Made by a program: the position numbers and the translations under genes
Assembly: GCA_017515635.1 (NCBI GenBank)
Contig: JAFWFO010000011.1
Coordinates: 82,307 to 146,306 of the forward strand
Source: Selenomonadaceae bacterium
GTDB taxonomy: Bacteria > Bacillota > Negativicutes > Selenomonadales > Selenomonadaceae
Reading direction: 5' to 3'
DNA: 64,000 nucleotides
Notes under the pieces: generated by a model
What the model was told of the DNA's origin: nothing
The model's input: only the letters and a program-made list of their open reading frames with translations
The model's database searches: none
Shown here: one piece after another, positions 15,255 through 24,346 of the stretch
How the letters are laid out: each line of letters begins with the position of its first letter
Numbering within the stretch: position 1 is the first letter of the stretch

Positions 15255-17153
15255 ATGGCAACAGAAAAACTTCAATTTCAGGCGGAAACAAAACGTCTGC
15301 TTGATTTGGTAGTCAACTCGATTTACACGAACAAAGAAATTTTCCTGCGCGAATTAATTTCAAACGCAAGCGACGCACTCGACAAACTCCGTATCGAATC
15401 GCTCACGAACAAAGAACTTGCCGGCGACGCCGAACCGGAAATTTTTGTTGTGCCCGACGTTACAACCAAAACCGTCACAATCAGCGACAACGGTATCGGT
15501 ATGACACGCGACGAAGTCATTTCCAATATCGGCACCATTGCGAAGAGCGGCACGAAAGATTTTCTCGACAAGCTCCGCGAAGCCTCCAACGCCTCCGCTC
15601 AGGAATTAATCGGTCAATTCGGCGTGGGCTTTTATTCCGCGTTCATCGTCGCCGAAAAAGTCGAACTCATCACGCGGCGTGCAGGCGAAACTTCTGCGGT
15701 TAAGTGGACTTCCGACGGCGCGGGCGAATACGAACTTGAAGACTGCGAAAAAGATTCTCGCGGCACGACGATTATTCTGCACCTCAAGCCCGAATTCTGC
15801 GGCGACGACGAATACAATTTCACCGACGTTTACGAACTCGAACGGCTCATCAAAAAATATTCGGACTTCGTGCGCTACCCCGTCAAGATGAATTTTGAAG
15901 TCAAAGGCGAAAACGAAAAACCGCCGTCGCTTGAAATTCGCACGGTTAATTCAATGAAGCCGCTTTGGACGCGCAACAAATCCGAAATTACCCGCGAAGA
16001 GTACGACGAATTTTTCAAGCACCAAATGCACGAGTGGGAGCCGCCGCAGGAAATTTTCCACGTCAAAGCGGAAGGCACCGTCGAATATACCGCGTTGCTT
16101 TGCATTCCGAAACGCGCCGCGCAGAATTTGTATTACTCCGATTACGAAGCGGGCTTGCAACTTTATTCGCGCCACGTCTTCATTATGGACAAGTGCAAAG
16201 ATTTTCTGCCGGATTGGTTGCGTTTCATGAAAGGGCTTGTTGATTCGCCCGACCTGCCGTTAAATATTTCCCGCGAAGTTCTACAACAGAGCGTCGAAGT
16301 CAAAGTTATCGGCAAGGCGTTGGAAAAAAATATCCTCAAGCAACTCGGCAAGTTGCTCAAAGACGAACGCGCCCGCTACGAAACTTTTTGGCGGGAATTC
16401 GGTAAGTCGCTGAAAATCGGCGTGTATAACAGCATGTTCGACACGAAAGCCAAAGACGCGCTGAAAGATTTGCTCCTGTTCCAAACGTCGCGGGACGGAA
16501 AATTTTCCACGCTGGCAGAATACGTCGAACGGATGCCCGAATCGCAAAAACAAATTTACGTGGCGGCAGGCTCCGACGCGGCGGCGATTGAACGACTTCC
16601 GCAAATGGAACTTTTGCGCGAACGCGGGCTTGAAGTCATTTACTTGACTGACCCCGTCGACGAATTCACGATTGAGGCGTTGCACGAATACGCCGAAAAA
16701 CATTTCCAATCGATAACCCGCGAAGACTTCGAGCTTGATGACGCCGAATCGCAGAAAGTCAAAGCCGAAGTTGAAGAAATTGCCAAAACTCAAGGCGACT
16801 TGCTTAAAGACGTGAAAGACGCAATCGGCGACGCGGTTGCCGAAGTGCGCTTGACTTCGCGACTGAAATCAAGTGCGGTTTGTTTGGCGACGGGCGCGAA
16901 TTCTCCTTCGCTGACGATGGAAAAAACTTTCGCGGCAATGAATAACCCGATGTTCAAGGCGACGCAAATTCTGGAACTCAACCCGAATCACGCGGTTTTC
17001 AAAAAATTGGAGGCACTGCACGCGGATAAAGATTCGCCCGAATTCAAGAACCTGTGCAATACATTGTACTCACTTGCGCTTTTGATTGAAGGCGTCCTGC
17101 CGAAAGATCCCGTCGATTTGGCGAACAAAGTCACCGAACTTTTGGCGAAGTAA
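15255..17153 (+). CDS. htpG: Molecular chaperone HtpG (Hsp90)
   Basis: This is a cytosolic ATP-dependent dimeric chaperone. The ATP site motifs are ELISNASDALDKL, DNGIGM and QFGVGFYSAFIVA. The middle domain contains GVVDSPDLPLNISRE-like LVDSPDLPLNISREVLQQ. Length (632 aa) is normal. A strong GGGAGG site precedes ATG 15255. Confidence 0.96.
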   Translation: MATEKLQFQAETKRLLDLVVNSIYTNKEIFLRELISNASDALDKLRIESLTNKELAGDAEPEIFVVPDVTTKTVTISDNGIGMTRDEVISNIGTIAKSGTKDFLDKLREASNASAQELIGQFGVGFYSAFIVAEKVELITRRAGETSAVKWTSDGAGEYELEDCEKDSRGTTIILHLKPEFCGDDEYNFTDVYELERLIKKYSDFVRYPVKMNFEVKGENEKPPSLEIRTVNSMKPLWTRNKSEITREEYDEFFKHQMHEWEPPQEIFHVKAEGTVEYTALLCIPKRAAQNLYYSDYEAGLQLYSRHVFIMDKCKDFLPDWLRFMKGLVDSPDLPLNISREVLQQSVEVKVIGKALEKNILKQLGKLLKDERARYETFWREFGKSLKIGVYNSMFDTKAKDALKDLLLFQTSRDGKFSTLAEYVERMPESQKQIYVAAGSDAAAIERLPQMELLRERGLEVIYLTDPVDEFTIEALHEYAEKHFQSITREDFELDDAESQKVKAEVEEIAKTQGDLLKDVKDAIGDAVAEVRLTSRLKSSAVCLATGANSPSLTMEKTFAAMNNPMFKATQILELNPNHAVFKKLEALHADKDSPEFKNLCNTLYSLALLIEGVLPKDPVDLANKVTELLAK

Positions 17154-17177
17154 ATTTCACGTTTACGAAAAAAAATT

Positions 17178-17206
17178 AACCGCCCGATACGTCGAGCGGT
17201 TTTTTG
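17178..17206 (+). terminator. Terminator after htpG
   Basis: ACCGC and GCGGT pair around an 11-base loop and are followed by TTTTTT. Confidence 0.75.
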
Positions 17207-17430
17207 TTTACGGAAACATGGAGCCGCCATGGATGGCGGCTCCCGCCGACGCATTTGCAGGATGCAAATACCGTCGGCCAAATGGATTCACGATAACATT
17301 TCGGATTGTCGATTACTTATTCCTCGCCCGCCGCGCAGGCGCGGTTTCTTTGCTACTTTCTTTGCCGTCAAAGAAAGTAGATTAAAAAACAAAATCAACG
17401 CGACGCGCCAAAATAATTTCACGACAGCCA
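17207..17430. repeat. Non-coding spacer with two palindromes
   Basis: No gene is seen. A 10-bp inverted repeat (GAGCCGCCAT, 17222-17231; ATGGCGGCTC, 17234-17243) and a perfect 12-bp inverted repeat (CTACTTTCTTTG, 17353-17364; CAAAGAAAGTAG, 17369-17380) with a 4-base loop are present. The 12-mer GACGCGCCAAAA at 17402 recurs at 41925 near another palindrome ending AAAGTAACC, so both may come from one dispersed repeat family. Confidence 0.5.
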
Positions 17431-19785
17431 CTACACGGCGACAAGATTTTGAGTCGTCGAATCGGCGACGTAATTTTTCCCGTCGAGTTTGTAAGTAAGT
17501 CCGACGCCTTGAACGTTAATCGCGCCGCCGTCCGTGAAACTGATTGTCGTGTCGGTATTTGTGACGGCAATGCCCGCAATTTGACTGCGACTGACTTCGG
17601 CGAGATTAACCGTGTCAAAAGCATTCGCGTTCTGCACGAAAACAATTCCGCTGCCCGGCGTGTAGAAAAATTCGTCGTGCCCCGCGCCGCCGATTAACGT
17701 ATTGACGCCGCCGAAATTTCCCCAGAGAGATGAGCCGCCGTCGCCCGCGATAATCAGATTGTTGCCGAACGCGCCGCCGACGATAACTTCCGTGCCCGAA
17801 TAATTTGAGCCGTCCATAACGCCTGCCGTGCTTGAGTAATAGCCGTAACCGAGCAAATTTCCGCTTGTGTCGGCAACGGTGATAAGTCTGTCTTGAGAGT
17901 TCGCCACAATCAAAGAGCCGTCCGCAAAATTTAACGCGAAGTCGCCGAACATATTCACGCCGTTAATTGTGCCGCTGACTTTGATTAAATCTTCGCCGCC
18001 GTAATTGGTGACAACGTCCGCGCCCGTGCCGTCAACGTAAATGTATTCGTCGTGCCCCGCGCCGCCAACCAAAGTGTCGTTGGCAATGTCCGTGCCGCCG
18101 CAAACCGTGGTACCGCCGTCGCCCGCGAAAATAATATCCGCGCCATTGTTCGAGCCGAAAATAATTTCGGAATGCGAAAGTTCGTTGCCGTAAATTGCTT
18201 CGGGGTCGGTCGGCGAATAAACATAAGTCGTGGTGTTGCCCGAAGTGTCGGCGATTGCAAGAATTTTATCTTTGCAGTTTTGGACGTAAAGCGCGCCCGT
18301 CGACGAATTTATTGCCAAAGTGTAGCCGTCGAATCCAAAGCCGACATAATCCGTCGCGTAACGAATTTTCGCGCCCGTAACTTCGTCCGTGACAGTTTCT
18401 TCAGTGTCCGATTCGGTGTCGACGCTGTCCGACGCAGAATTAATCGTGACGCCCGCATAATCCGAGATAACGCCGATTCCGCCGAGATAAATATAATCGT
18501 CACTGCCGTCAACTTTGCCGACGTTTGTCGCGCCCGCAATGCTTTCGTTGACGATAACGGGCGTGTAACTGTTGTTGTCGGTGATGGGATTCGATTGAAC
18601 GCCGTCAATGAAAGTCAACTGCCGCCCCGAAAGAGTTGTGCCGTTAATCGTGACCGTTCGGGTGGTGTCGCTGTTTTCGATGACGACCGCAGATTTCGCC
18701 GCAGTGTCCGTGTCGCCCGAAAGTGAAATTGTTCCGACGACATTTAAGGCAACGTTGTCCGAATAGCCCGCGCCGATTCCCAGCCCGTTCAAAAGACTTG
18801 AGGCGGTGACGTTGGCATCTCCGCCGATTGAAATTGTGCCCGCCATGTTCATGCCGTTGTAGCGAGCGTAACCGGAACCGATACCCGCGCCGTATCGCGC
18901 AGAAGTCGCCACGACGCTTGCATTGCCGCCGATTGTGATATTGCCTGCGGAACTTTCATTGCCGCCCGTTGAACCGGAGCCGATGCCCGCGCCGTTGCCC
19001 GTCGAACTTGCGTTGACGTTCGCCGTGCCTTCGATTGTAATGTCGCCAACCGCGCCCTCGAAGCCGCTGCCGATACCCGCGCCGTCTTCGCTTGTGGCAG
19101 TAATTTTGCCGCCCGTTATCGCGACAGAGCCGGCGTTTTCGGAAGAAGTGCCCGCGCCCGTGCCGATACCTGCGCCCAAAGTCGAAGTTGCGTTGACGGT
19201 GCCGCCCGTGACTGAAACCGTGCCGAACGTCGACGCAGAACCCGAACCGAGTCCCGCGCCGTAATTCGACGAAAGATTAATCGTGCCGTTCGCAACCGTT
19301 AAATTCGGTGTGGCAGTTCCGCCGTAGTCCGTGCCGACAGCCGCGCCGTAGCCCGTCGACGTTGCAGTCAAAGTTCCCGACCCGTCAATCGTCACGTTGC
19401 CGCTGCCGACATTCACAGCCGCCGCGTAAAAATTTTCGGTCGACAAAACATTTTCGCCGACGAGTTTCAAGACGCCGCCGCCCGAACCGAATTTGAGCGG
19501 ACTGACGTTCGGATTTGAAATCGACACGGAGTTTAACGTTAAATCCGCCGCGTTCGTGCCCGTGTAAATCTGCGCGGAAGTGAGCGAACTTGCGCCGGAG
19601 CCGTCGATTGTCACGGCGTCGCCCGTCATGACGTAAACGGAGCCGCCGAAGCCGCTTTCGATTGTGTACGCGCCGCCAGTCGAAATTGTCACGTCGCCGC
19701 TTGAAATGACGTAAGAAATTTCTTCAGGCTCATCAATCGGCTCGTCGTCGGGAAAACGCTGTAGGTCGAAGATAAAATCTTTCAT
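17431..19785 (-). CDS. Large repeat-rich, RTX-like extracellular protein with FIFDLQRF N-terminus
   Basis: This 784-aa protein has no classical signal peptide and starts MKDFIFDLQRFPDDEP. Residues ~25-390 are a series of ~30-residue repeats built on GAGIGSG (e.g. VSVTGGTVNATSTLGAGIGTG), likely a right-handed beta helix or carbohydrate-binding solenoid. Residues ~500-760 carry RTX-like motifs (GGTDIANDTLVGGAGHDEYIY, GGVNTLIGGAGHDEFFY), which in haemolysin-type proteins bind calcium and go with type I secretion. It starts 9 bases after thrS, in the same direction. An adhesin or surface protein is plausible. No secretion genes are nearby. Confidence 0.7.
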   Translation of the reverse strand: MKDFIFDLQRFPDDEPIDEPEEISYVISSGDVTISTGGAYTIESGFGGSVYVMTGDAVTIDGSGASSLTSAQIYTGTNAADLTLNSVSISNPNVSPLKFGSGGGVLKLVGENVLSTENFYAAAVNVGSGNVTIDGSGTLTATSTGYGAAVGTDYGGTATPNLTVANGTINLSSNYGAGLGSGSASTFGTVSVTGGTVNATSTLGAGIGTGAGTSSENAGSVAITGGKITATSEDGAGIGSGFEGAVGDITIEGTANVNASSTGNGAGIGSGSTGGNESSAGNITIGGNASVVATSARYGAGIGSGYARYNGMNMAGTISIGGDANVTASSLLNGLGIGAGYSDNVALNVVGTISLSGDTDTAAKSAVVIENSDTTRTVTINGTTLSGRQLTFIDGVQSNPITDNNSYTPVIVNESIAGATNVGKVDGSDDYIYLGGIGVISDYAGVTINSASDSVDTESDTEETVTDEVTGAKIRYATDYVGFGFDGYTLAINSSTGALYVQNCKDKILAIADTSGNTTTYVYSPTDPEAIYGNELSHSEIIFGSNNGADIIFAGDGGTTVCGGTDIANDTLVGGAGHDEYIYVDGTGADVVTNYGGEDLIKVSGTINGVNMFGDFALNFADGSLIVANSQDRLITVADTSGNLLGYGYYSSTAGVMDGSNYSGTEVIVGGAFGNNLIIAGDGGSSLWGNFGGVNTLIGGAGHDEFFYTPGSGIVFVQNANAFDTVNLAEVSRSQIAGIAVTNTDTTISFTDGGAINVQGVGLTYKLDGKNYVADSTTQNLVAV

Positions 19786-19794
19786 GGCGTTACC

Positions 19795-21576
19795 TCAGAA
19801 ATTTTGGTTGCGCGTGGAAATTTTTTCTTGGACGTAAGCAATGAAATCGTCCGTGCTCATGTTGACGCTGTCTTTTTCGCCGTACTTGCGAATCGGCAAA
19901 ATGCCCGTTTCGCGTTCCTTGTCGCCGACAACAATCGTGTAAGGAATTTTGTTGACTTGACTGTCACGAATTTTTTTGCCGATTTTTTCGTTGCGGTCGT
20001 CCACTTCTGCGCGGAAATTCAGCTCGAAAAATTTTCTGCTGAGTTCGTGTGCAAAATCGGCGTGTGCGTCCGTGACGGGCAAAATTTTTATCTGCACGGG
20101 AGCAAACCACACGGGGAATGCGCCTGCGTAATTTTCGATGAGGATGCCGATAAAGCGTTCGATTGAGCCGTAAACGACGCGGTGAACCATAATCGGACGA
20201 TGTTTTTCGCCGTCCTCGCCGATGTAATTCAGATCGAATTTTTCGGGCAAAAGCATATCAAGCTGAATCGTGCCGCATTGCCACGTTCTGCCGATTGAGT
20301 CTTTCAAATGGAAATCAATTTTCGGGCCGTAAAATGCGCCGTCGCCCTCGTTGATGACGTATTCAAGCCCGCGATGTTCCAAAGCTTTGCGGAGCGCGTC
20401 GGTGGCAAGTTCCCAAGTTTCGTCGTCGCCCATTGAGTTATCGGGACGCGTGGAAAGTTCCGCCTTGTACGTCAGCCCGAAAGTTTTATAAACTTCGTCG
20501 AACAAATCAATCGTCTTTTGAATTTCCGGCTCAACCTGCGCGGGCGTCATGAAAATATGCGCGTCGTCCTGCGTGAAGTTGCGCACGCGGAAAAGTCCGT
20601 GGAGCACGCCGCTTTTTTCGTGACGGTGAACAAGTCCCAACTCGCCCAAACGCAACGGCAAATCGCGGTAGCTGTGGACGTGTGTGTTGTAAACCAACAT
20701 GCCGCCGGGGCAGTTCATGGGCTTGACGGCGTAATCTTCCTCGTCAATTTTGGTGAAGTACATATTTTCTTTGTAGTGATCCCAGTGACCGGAAGTCTCC
20801 CAAAGTTTGCGATTCAAAATTATCGGCGTTTTGATTTCCTGATAACCGTAACGGCGATGAACTTCGCGCCAATAATTTATCAGCTCGTTGCGAATAACCA
20901 TGCCGTTCGGGTGGAAAAACGGGAAGCCGGGACCTTCGTCGTGCAGGCTGAACAAATCCAATTCCTTGCCAAGTTTGCGGTGGTCACGACGCGCCGCCTC
21001 TTCAAGCATGTGCAGATAATCTTTGAGTTCTTCTTTCGACTCAAAGGCCGTGCCGTAAATGCGTTGCAACATTTTGTTATGTTCGTCGCCGCGCCAATAC
21101 GCGCCCGCAATCGACATGAGTTTGAACGCTTTGATTTTGCCCGTGGATTGAACGTGCGGCCCTGCGCAAAGGTCGGTAAAGTCGCCCTGCGTGAACAGAG
21201 AAATTTCCGCGTCTTCGGGCAAAGCTTCAATCAATTCAACTTTGTAAGTTTCGCCCTCGTCGGAAAATTTTTTCAGCGCGTCGGCACGGCTCAAAGTTGA
21301 GCGTTCGAGCTTGAGATTTTGCTTAATGATAGCTTTCATCTCGCGTTCAATGTCGGCAAGATCTTCGTCGGTGATTTTTTTCTCTGTGTCGATGTCGTAA
21401 TAAAATCCCGTTTCGATTGACGGGCCGATTGCAAGTTGCACGCCTTTGCCGTCCGCGCCGCCGTAGAGATGTTTAATCGCCTGCGCCATGATATGTGACG
21501 CGGTGTGCCTGAGCGCGTGCAGAGCCTGTGCGCCGTCGACTTCCGCCAAACTTCCATCTTTCGTTATAATCGTCAT
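19795..21576 (-). CDS. thrS: Threonyl-tRNA synthetase lacking the N-terminal TGS domain
   Basis: This class II enzyme charges tRNA-Thr. The editing domain (LRHTASHIMAQAIKHLY, and TDLCAGPHV with its zinc-like Cys/His) and the catalytic core (RHEKSGVLHGLFRVRNFTQDDAHIF, PMNCPGG) are intact. The anticodon-binding domain ends the protein. At 593 aa it is about 45-50 residues shorter than usual: the first ~60 residues that form the TGS domain are missing and the protein begins close to the editing domain. ATG 21576 has a strong AGGAGG and a stop-rich upstream region, so the short form is not a start-site artefact. Confidence 0.93.
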   Translation of the reverse strand: MTIITKDGSLAEVDGAQALHALRHTASHIMAQAIKHLYGGADGKGVQLAIGPSIETGFYYDIDTEKKITDEDLADIEREMKAIIKQNLKLERSTLSRADALKKFSDEGETYKVELIEALPEDAEISLFTQGDFTDLCAGPHVQSTGKIKAFKLMSIAGAYWRGDEHNKMLQRIYGTAFESKEELKDYLHMLEEAARRDHRKLGKELDLFSLHDEGPGFPFFHPNGMVIRNELINYWREVHRRYGYQEIKTPIILNRKLWETSGHWDHYKENMYFTKIDEEDYAVKPMNCPGGMLVYNTHVHSYRDLPLRLGELGLVHRHEKSGVLHGLFRVRNFTQDDAHIFMTPAQVEPEIQKTIDLFDEVYKTFGLTYKAELSTRPDNSMGDDETWELATDALRKALEHRGLEYVINEGDGAFYGPKIDFHLKDSIGRTWQCGTIQLDMLLPEKFDLNYIGEDGEKHRPIMVHRVVYGSIERFIGILIENYAGAFPVWFAPVQIKILPVTDAHADFAHELSRKFFELNFRAEVDDRNEKIGKKIRDSQVNKIPYTIVVGDKERETGILPIRKYGEKDSVNMSTDDFIAYVQEKISTRNQNF

Positions 21577-21603
21577 TTAAAATGCCTCCTTTGCTTGCGT
21601 TGA

Positions 21604-21660
21604 TTCGGGCAATAAAAAAAAAATCCTGCCGACTTTGTTTTCGACGGGAACTTCAATCAA
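21604..21660 (-). terminator. Terminator between the YjbR gene and thrS
   Basis: On the minus strand, TCCCGTCGA and TCGGCAGGA pair with one mismatch and are followed by about ten T. It lies upstream of thrS and could equally be an attenuator; no T-box sequence is recognisable. Confidence 0.55.
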
Positions 21661-21670
21661 GTTTGGAAAG

Positions 21671-22324
21671 TTATTTTCGGGCGGCAATGCGATAACTTTG
21701 CTCCAGTCGCGAAAAAATTTCTTCGTCCGACAACGCGCCGTCCAATCGTAAAGTCATCCAAGATTTTTTGTTCATGTGCCAGCCGCGAAAATATTTTTCA
21801 CCGTCAACGATTCGATTTAATTCCTCAGGCTCGACGCGCAGATTTAAAATTTCAAGCTCGTCCGTGCCCGACAACTTCAATTTATTTCGCGGCACGACCA
21901 TAATTACGGCGTACCACTTGCGATTGTCACGGCGACGAAAGACCGCGTAATTCGGAAATTTTTCCCAGAGAAATTCGGGCGCGCCGGAAAATTTTTCGCG
22001 GATATATTCGACAAGTTTTAAAGTCTGTTCGCACGCAAAAAGTTGTTCGTCAAAGCAATTCGCGGCGAGTTCTTGTAAAAGTTTTTCGTGCGCATCTTTT
22101 ACGGAGCCGACGAAACTGCCGCTTGCGTCTTCGACCAAGTGCAACGTGTAAAGTTCGCCGTCCGTGTCGAAAATTTTTGTCGTGACATTGCCGCCCGCGT
22201 CGATTATAATTTCCGCCGTGAAGTCGTTAAAAATTTTTTCGCGGCGAACGAAAAATTTTCCGTCGCGAGTGAAGCCGTGTTGTAAAATTTTTTCGACGTT
22301 GAGCAATTTATTTCTGAAGCGCAA
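21671..22324 (-). CDS. MmcQ/YjbR family DNA-binding-like protein with N-terminal extension
   Basis: The C-terminal ~110 residues match the MmcQ/YjbR family (YAVFRRRDNRKWYAVIMVV, LRVEPEEL, GWHMNKKSWMTLRLDG, LEQSYRIA). About 100 further residues at the N-terminus are beta-rich and lack a recognised family. TTG 22324 is the start because AGGAGG lies 8 bases before it. The biochemical role of YjbR proteins is not established. Confidence 0.78.
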   Translation of the reverse strand: MRFRNKLLNVEKILQHGFTRDGKFFVRREKIFNDFTAEIIIDAGGNVTTKIFDTDGELYTLHLVEDASGSFVGSVKDAHEKLLQELAANCFDEQLFACEQTLKLVEYIREKFSGAPEFLWEKFPNYAVFRRRDNRKWYAVIMVVPRNKLKLSGTDELEILNLRVEPEELNRIVDGEKYFRGWHMNKKSWMTLRLDGALSDEEIFSRLEQSYRIAARK

Positions 22325-22340
22325 ATTATTTTCCTCCTAA

Positions 22341-22367
22341 CGAAAAAAGACGTTCGAGGTGAACGCC
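22341..22367 (-). terminator. Terminator after sigH
   Basis: On the minus strand, GGCGTTC and GAACGTC pair (one G-T) around a 5-base loop, followed by TTTTTTCG. The stem starts within the sigH stop codon region. Confidence 0.7.
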
Positions 22368-23113
22368 TAACTGTGTGCTGTTGCTGAAGATTTCATTTGG
22401 CGGTCAAGCGTGGACAAGCCGCGATAAACCGTGCTGATGTCAATCGTTTCGCCGCGACTGGCAACGTAGCGTTCAAGTTTTCGTTTCACCCGTTGTAGCG
22501 CGTTATCGATTGATTTTACGTGACGATTCAAGCTCGCCGCGATTTCCTGATAAGATTTCCCGTCGAGATATGCCATCAAAACTTGCCACTCAAGTTCGCT
22601 GAGAATTTCGGACATTTTCTTTTCGATCGCCAAAAATTCTTCGCGGCTGATGATCAATTCTTCGGGGTCGGCAACTTTCACGCCGCTGATTACGTCCAAA
22701 AGCGTGCGGTCTGAATCTTCGTCGTAAATCGGTTTGTTCAGCGAAATGTAAGAGTTCAGCGGGATATGCTTTTGACGCGTGGCGGTTTTTATCGCCGTGA
22801 TAATTTGGCGCGTAACGCACAATTCGGCGAAGGCGTGGAAACTCGACAGCTTGTCGCTCTTGAAGTCGCGCACCGCCTTATAAAAACCGATCATGCCTTC
22901 CTGAATGATGTCTTCACGGTCGGCGCCGATTAGAAAATATGAACGCGCTTTTGCACGAACGAAACTGCGGTAGCGGTGAATGAGATAATCAAGCGCGGAA
23001 GTGTTGTCGTGTTCTTTGATTTCGACAATAAGTTGTTCGTCGGTGAGCGTTTCATATTTGGCGTACTCGTCGGCGATTTCGGTTTCAAAAGAATTTTCAA
23101 CGTTCGATTTCAT
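22367..23113 (-). CDS. sigH: RNA polymerase sigma-H-type factor
   Basis: This is a sigma-70 family factor of the Spo0H/SigH branch, which directs early sporulation and stationary-phase genes. Region 2 is seen in ALDYLIHRYRSFVRAKARSY and GADREDIIQEGMIGFYKAVRDF; region 4 has LSELEWQVLMAYLDGKSYQEIAASLN and the recognition helix HVKSIDNALQRVKRKL. The last ~30 residues go beyond usual SigH. A consensus sigma-A promoter lies upstream. Confidence 0.88.
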   Translation of the reverse strand: MKSNVENSFETEIADEYAKYETLTDEQLIVEIKEHDNTSALDYLIHRYRSFVRAKARSYFLIGADREDIIQEGMIGFYKAVRDFKSDKLSSFHAFAELCVTRQIITAIKTATRQKHIPLNSYISLNKPIYDEDSDRTLLDVISGVKVADPEELIISREEFLAIEKKMSEILSELEWQVLMAYLDGKSYQEIAASLNRHVKSIDNALQRVKRKLERYVASRGETIDISTVYRGLSTLDRQMKSSATAHS

Positions 23114-23139
23114 TTCACGCCCTCCAATTTTACGCGCTG

Positions 23140-23168
23140 ATTATACTGCACGGCTTAATCTTAGTCAA
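23140..23168 (-). promoter_or_regulatory. Sigma-A promoter of sigH
   Basis: On the minus strand, TTGACT and TATAAT lie exactly 17 bp apart, about 27 bases before the start codon. No such promoter is obvious for the divergent cobU. Confidence 0.75.
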
Positions 23169-23240
23169 ATTTTTTCCGCCGCTAAGTAGGGATTATTGCC
23201 ACTCAAGTAGAATAGTAAATTTTTTTCGCAGGTTGTTACG

Positions 23241-23840
23241 TTGAACGTTCGCAACAAAAAAATTAATCGGACGGTGAAAATTTTGGGCAAAATTATTTTG
23301 GTGACCGGCGGGGCACGAAGCGGCAAAAGTTCGTTCGCGGAAAAACTCGCGCTCAAAATCGGCGACGGGCGGGCGGCTTACATTGCGACGGCGCAAATTT
23401 TTGATGACGAAATGAATTTTCGCGTCAAAGTTCATCAAAGTCGACGCGGCACGAATTGGCAGACGTTCGAAGCTCCTTTCGACGCGGAAGAAAAAATTTC
23501 CGTGGCGGCAAAAACTTTCGACGCGATTTTGTTCGATTGCGTCACGCTTTACGTCAGCAATTTTCTTTGCGCCGCAGAACTTGACGACGAAAAAATTTTG
23601 TATGACAATCTGCGCGGGCTGATTCAAAAATTAATTGACGCCGCCAAAAATTCCGACGTAACAACGATTTTCGTCAGCAATGAAGTCGGAGCCGGTATTG
23701 TCCCCGAAAATAAATTGGCGCGCCGTTTCCGCGATTTGGCGGGACTTGCGAATCAAATGATTGCCGCAGAATCCGAAAAAGTTTTCTTGACAGTCGCGGG
23801 TTTGGCGGTCGACGTAAAAAAAATTTCCGAGGTGATTTGA
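23241..23840 (+). CDS. cobU: Adenosylcobinamide kinase / adenosylcobinamide-phosphate guanylyltransferase
   Basis: CobU phosphorylates and then guanylates adenosylcobinamide in cobalamin nucleotide-loop assembly. The P-loop GGARSGKSSFAE, the guanylylation-site region (HQSRRGTNWQTFEAP) and VSNEVGAGIVPENKLARRFRDLAG are all present. The start is uncertain: TTG 23241 and GTG 23274 are possible and neither has a strong ribosome binding site. It is followed by an overlapping GNAT gene and cobQ. Confidence 0.92.
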   Translation: MNVRNKKINRTVKILGKIILVTGGARSGKSSFAEKLALKIGDGRAAYIATAQIFDDEMNFRVKVHQSRRGTNWQTFEAPFDAEEKISVAAKTFDAILFDCVTLYVSNFLCAAELDDEKILYDNLRGLIQKLIDAAKNSDVTTIFVSNEVGAGIVPENKLARRFRDLAGLANQMIAAESEKVFLTVAGLAVDVKKISEVI

Positions 23841-24346
23841 TGATTGAACTTGTTCCGACGCGTGACGACGAACGCGAAAATTTTATCAAAAATATTCAAG
23901 TCGCGTTCAAAAAAGCCGTGGTCGAAGAATTCGGCGATAACGGCGAAGAAGTTATTCCGCGTGAAGACGTGGAAAAATCTTTCAACGAAACGGGCGCGCA
24001 GATTTTGAACATTGTCAGCGACGGTAAAATTGTCGGCGGCGCGGTCGTCGTGATTCGTCCCGACAATCAAAATGAACTGCTGTTGTTTTATGTCAACGTC
24101 GACACGCACGGCAAAGGCATCGGCTCGGCGGCGTGGCGGGCGATTGAGGCGCGTTATCCCGAAACAAAAATTTGGGAGACCGTCACGCCTTATTTCGAGA
24201 AACGCAACCTGCATTTTTATATCAACAAATGCGGCTTTCACGCCGTCGAATTTTTCAATCCCAAACACAAAGCTCCGGATTTTGACGGCGAAGATTTCCC
24301 CGGCGGCGATTATTTTTTCCGTTTTGAAAAGGTTATGAAGTCATGA
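23840..24346 (+). CDS. GNAT family acetyltransferase
   Basis: The acetyl-CoA site (VNVDTHGKGIGSAAWRAIEARYP) and the C-terminal ending (YINKCGFHAVEFFNP) fit the GNAT fold; 168 aa. ATG 23840 overlaps the cobU stop (TGATG), and the next gene overlaps its own stop (ATGA). The substrate is unknown. Tight coupling between cobU and cobQ suggests either a cobalamin link or simple co-transcription. Confidence 0.85.
   Translation: MIELVPTRDDERENFIKNIQVAFKKAVVEEFGDNGEEVIPREDVEKSFNETGAQILNIVSDGKIVGGAVVVIRPDNQNELLLFYVNVDTHGKGIGSAAWRAIEARYPETKIWETVTPYFEKRNLHFYINKCGFHAVEFFNPKHKAPDFDGEDFPGGDYFFRFEKVMKS

Noticed and set aside
17154..17430. Small genes or tRNA between htpG and the RTX-like gene
   Set aside because: Open frames here lack ribosome binding sites and no cloverleaf is visible; only palindromes were found.
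21577..21670. T-box riboswitch upstream of thrS
   Set aside because: The terminator-like hairpin is there, but no T-box core or specifier stem can be recognised in the short spacer.
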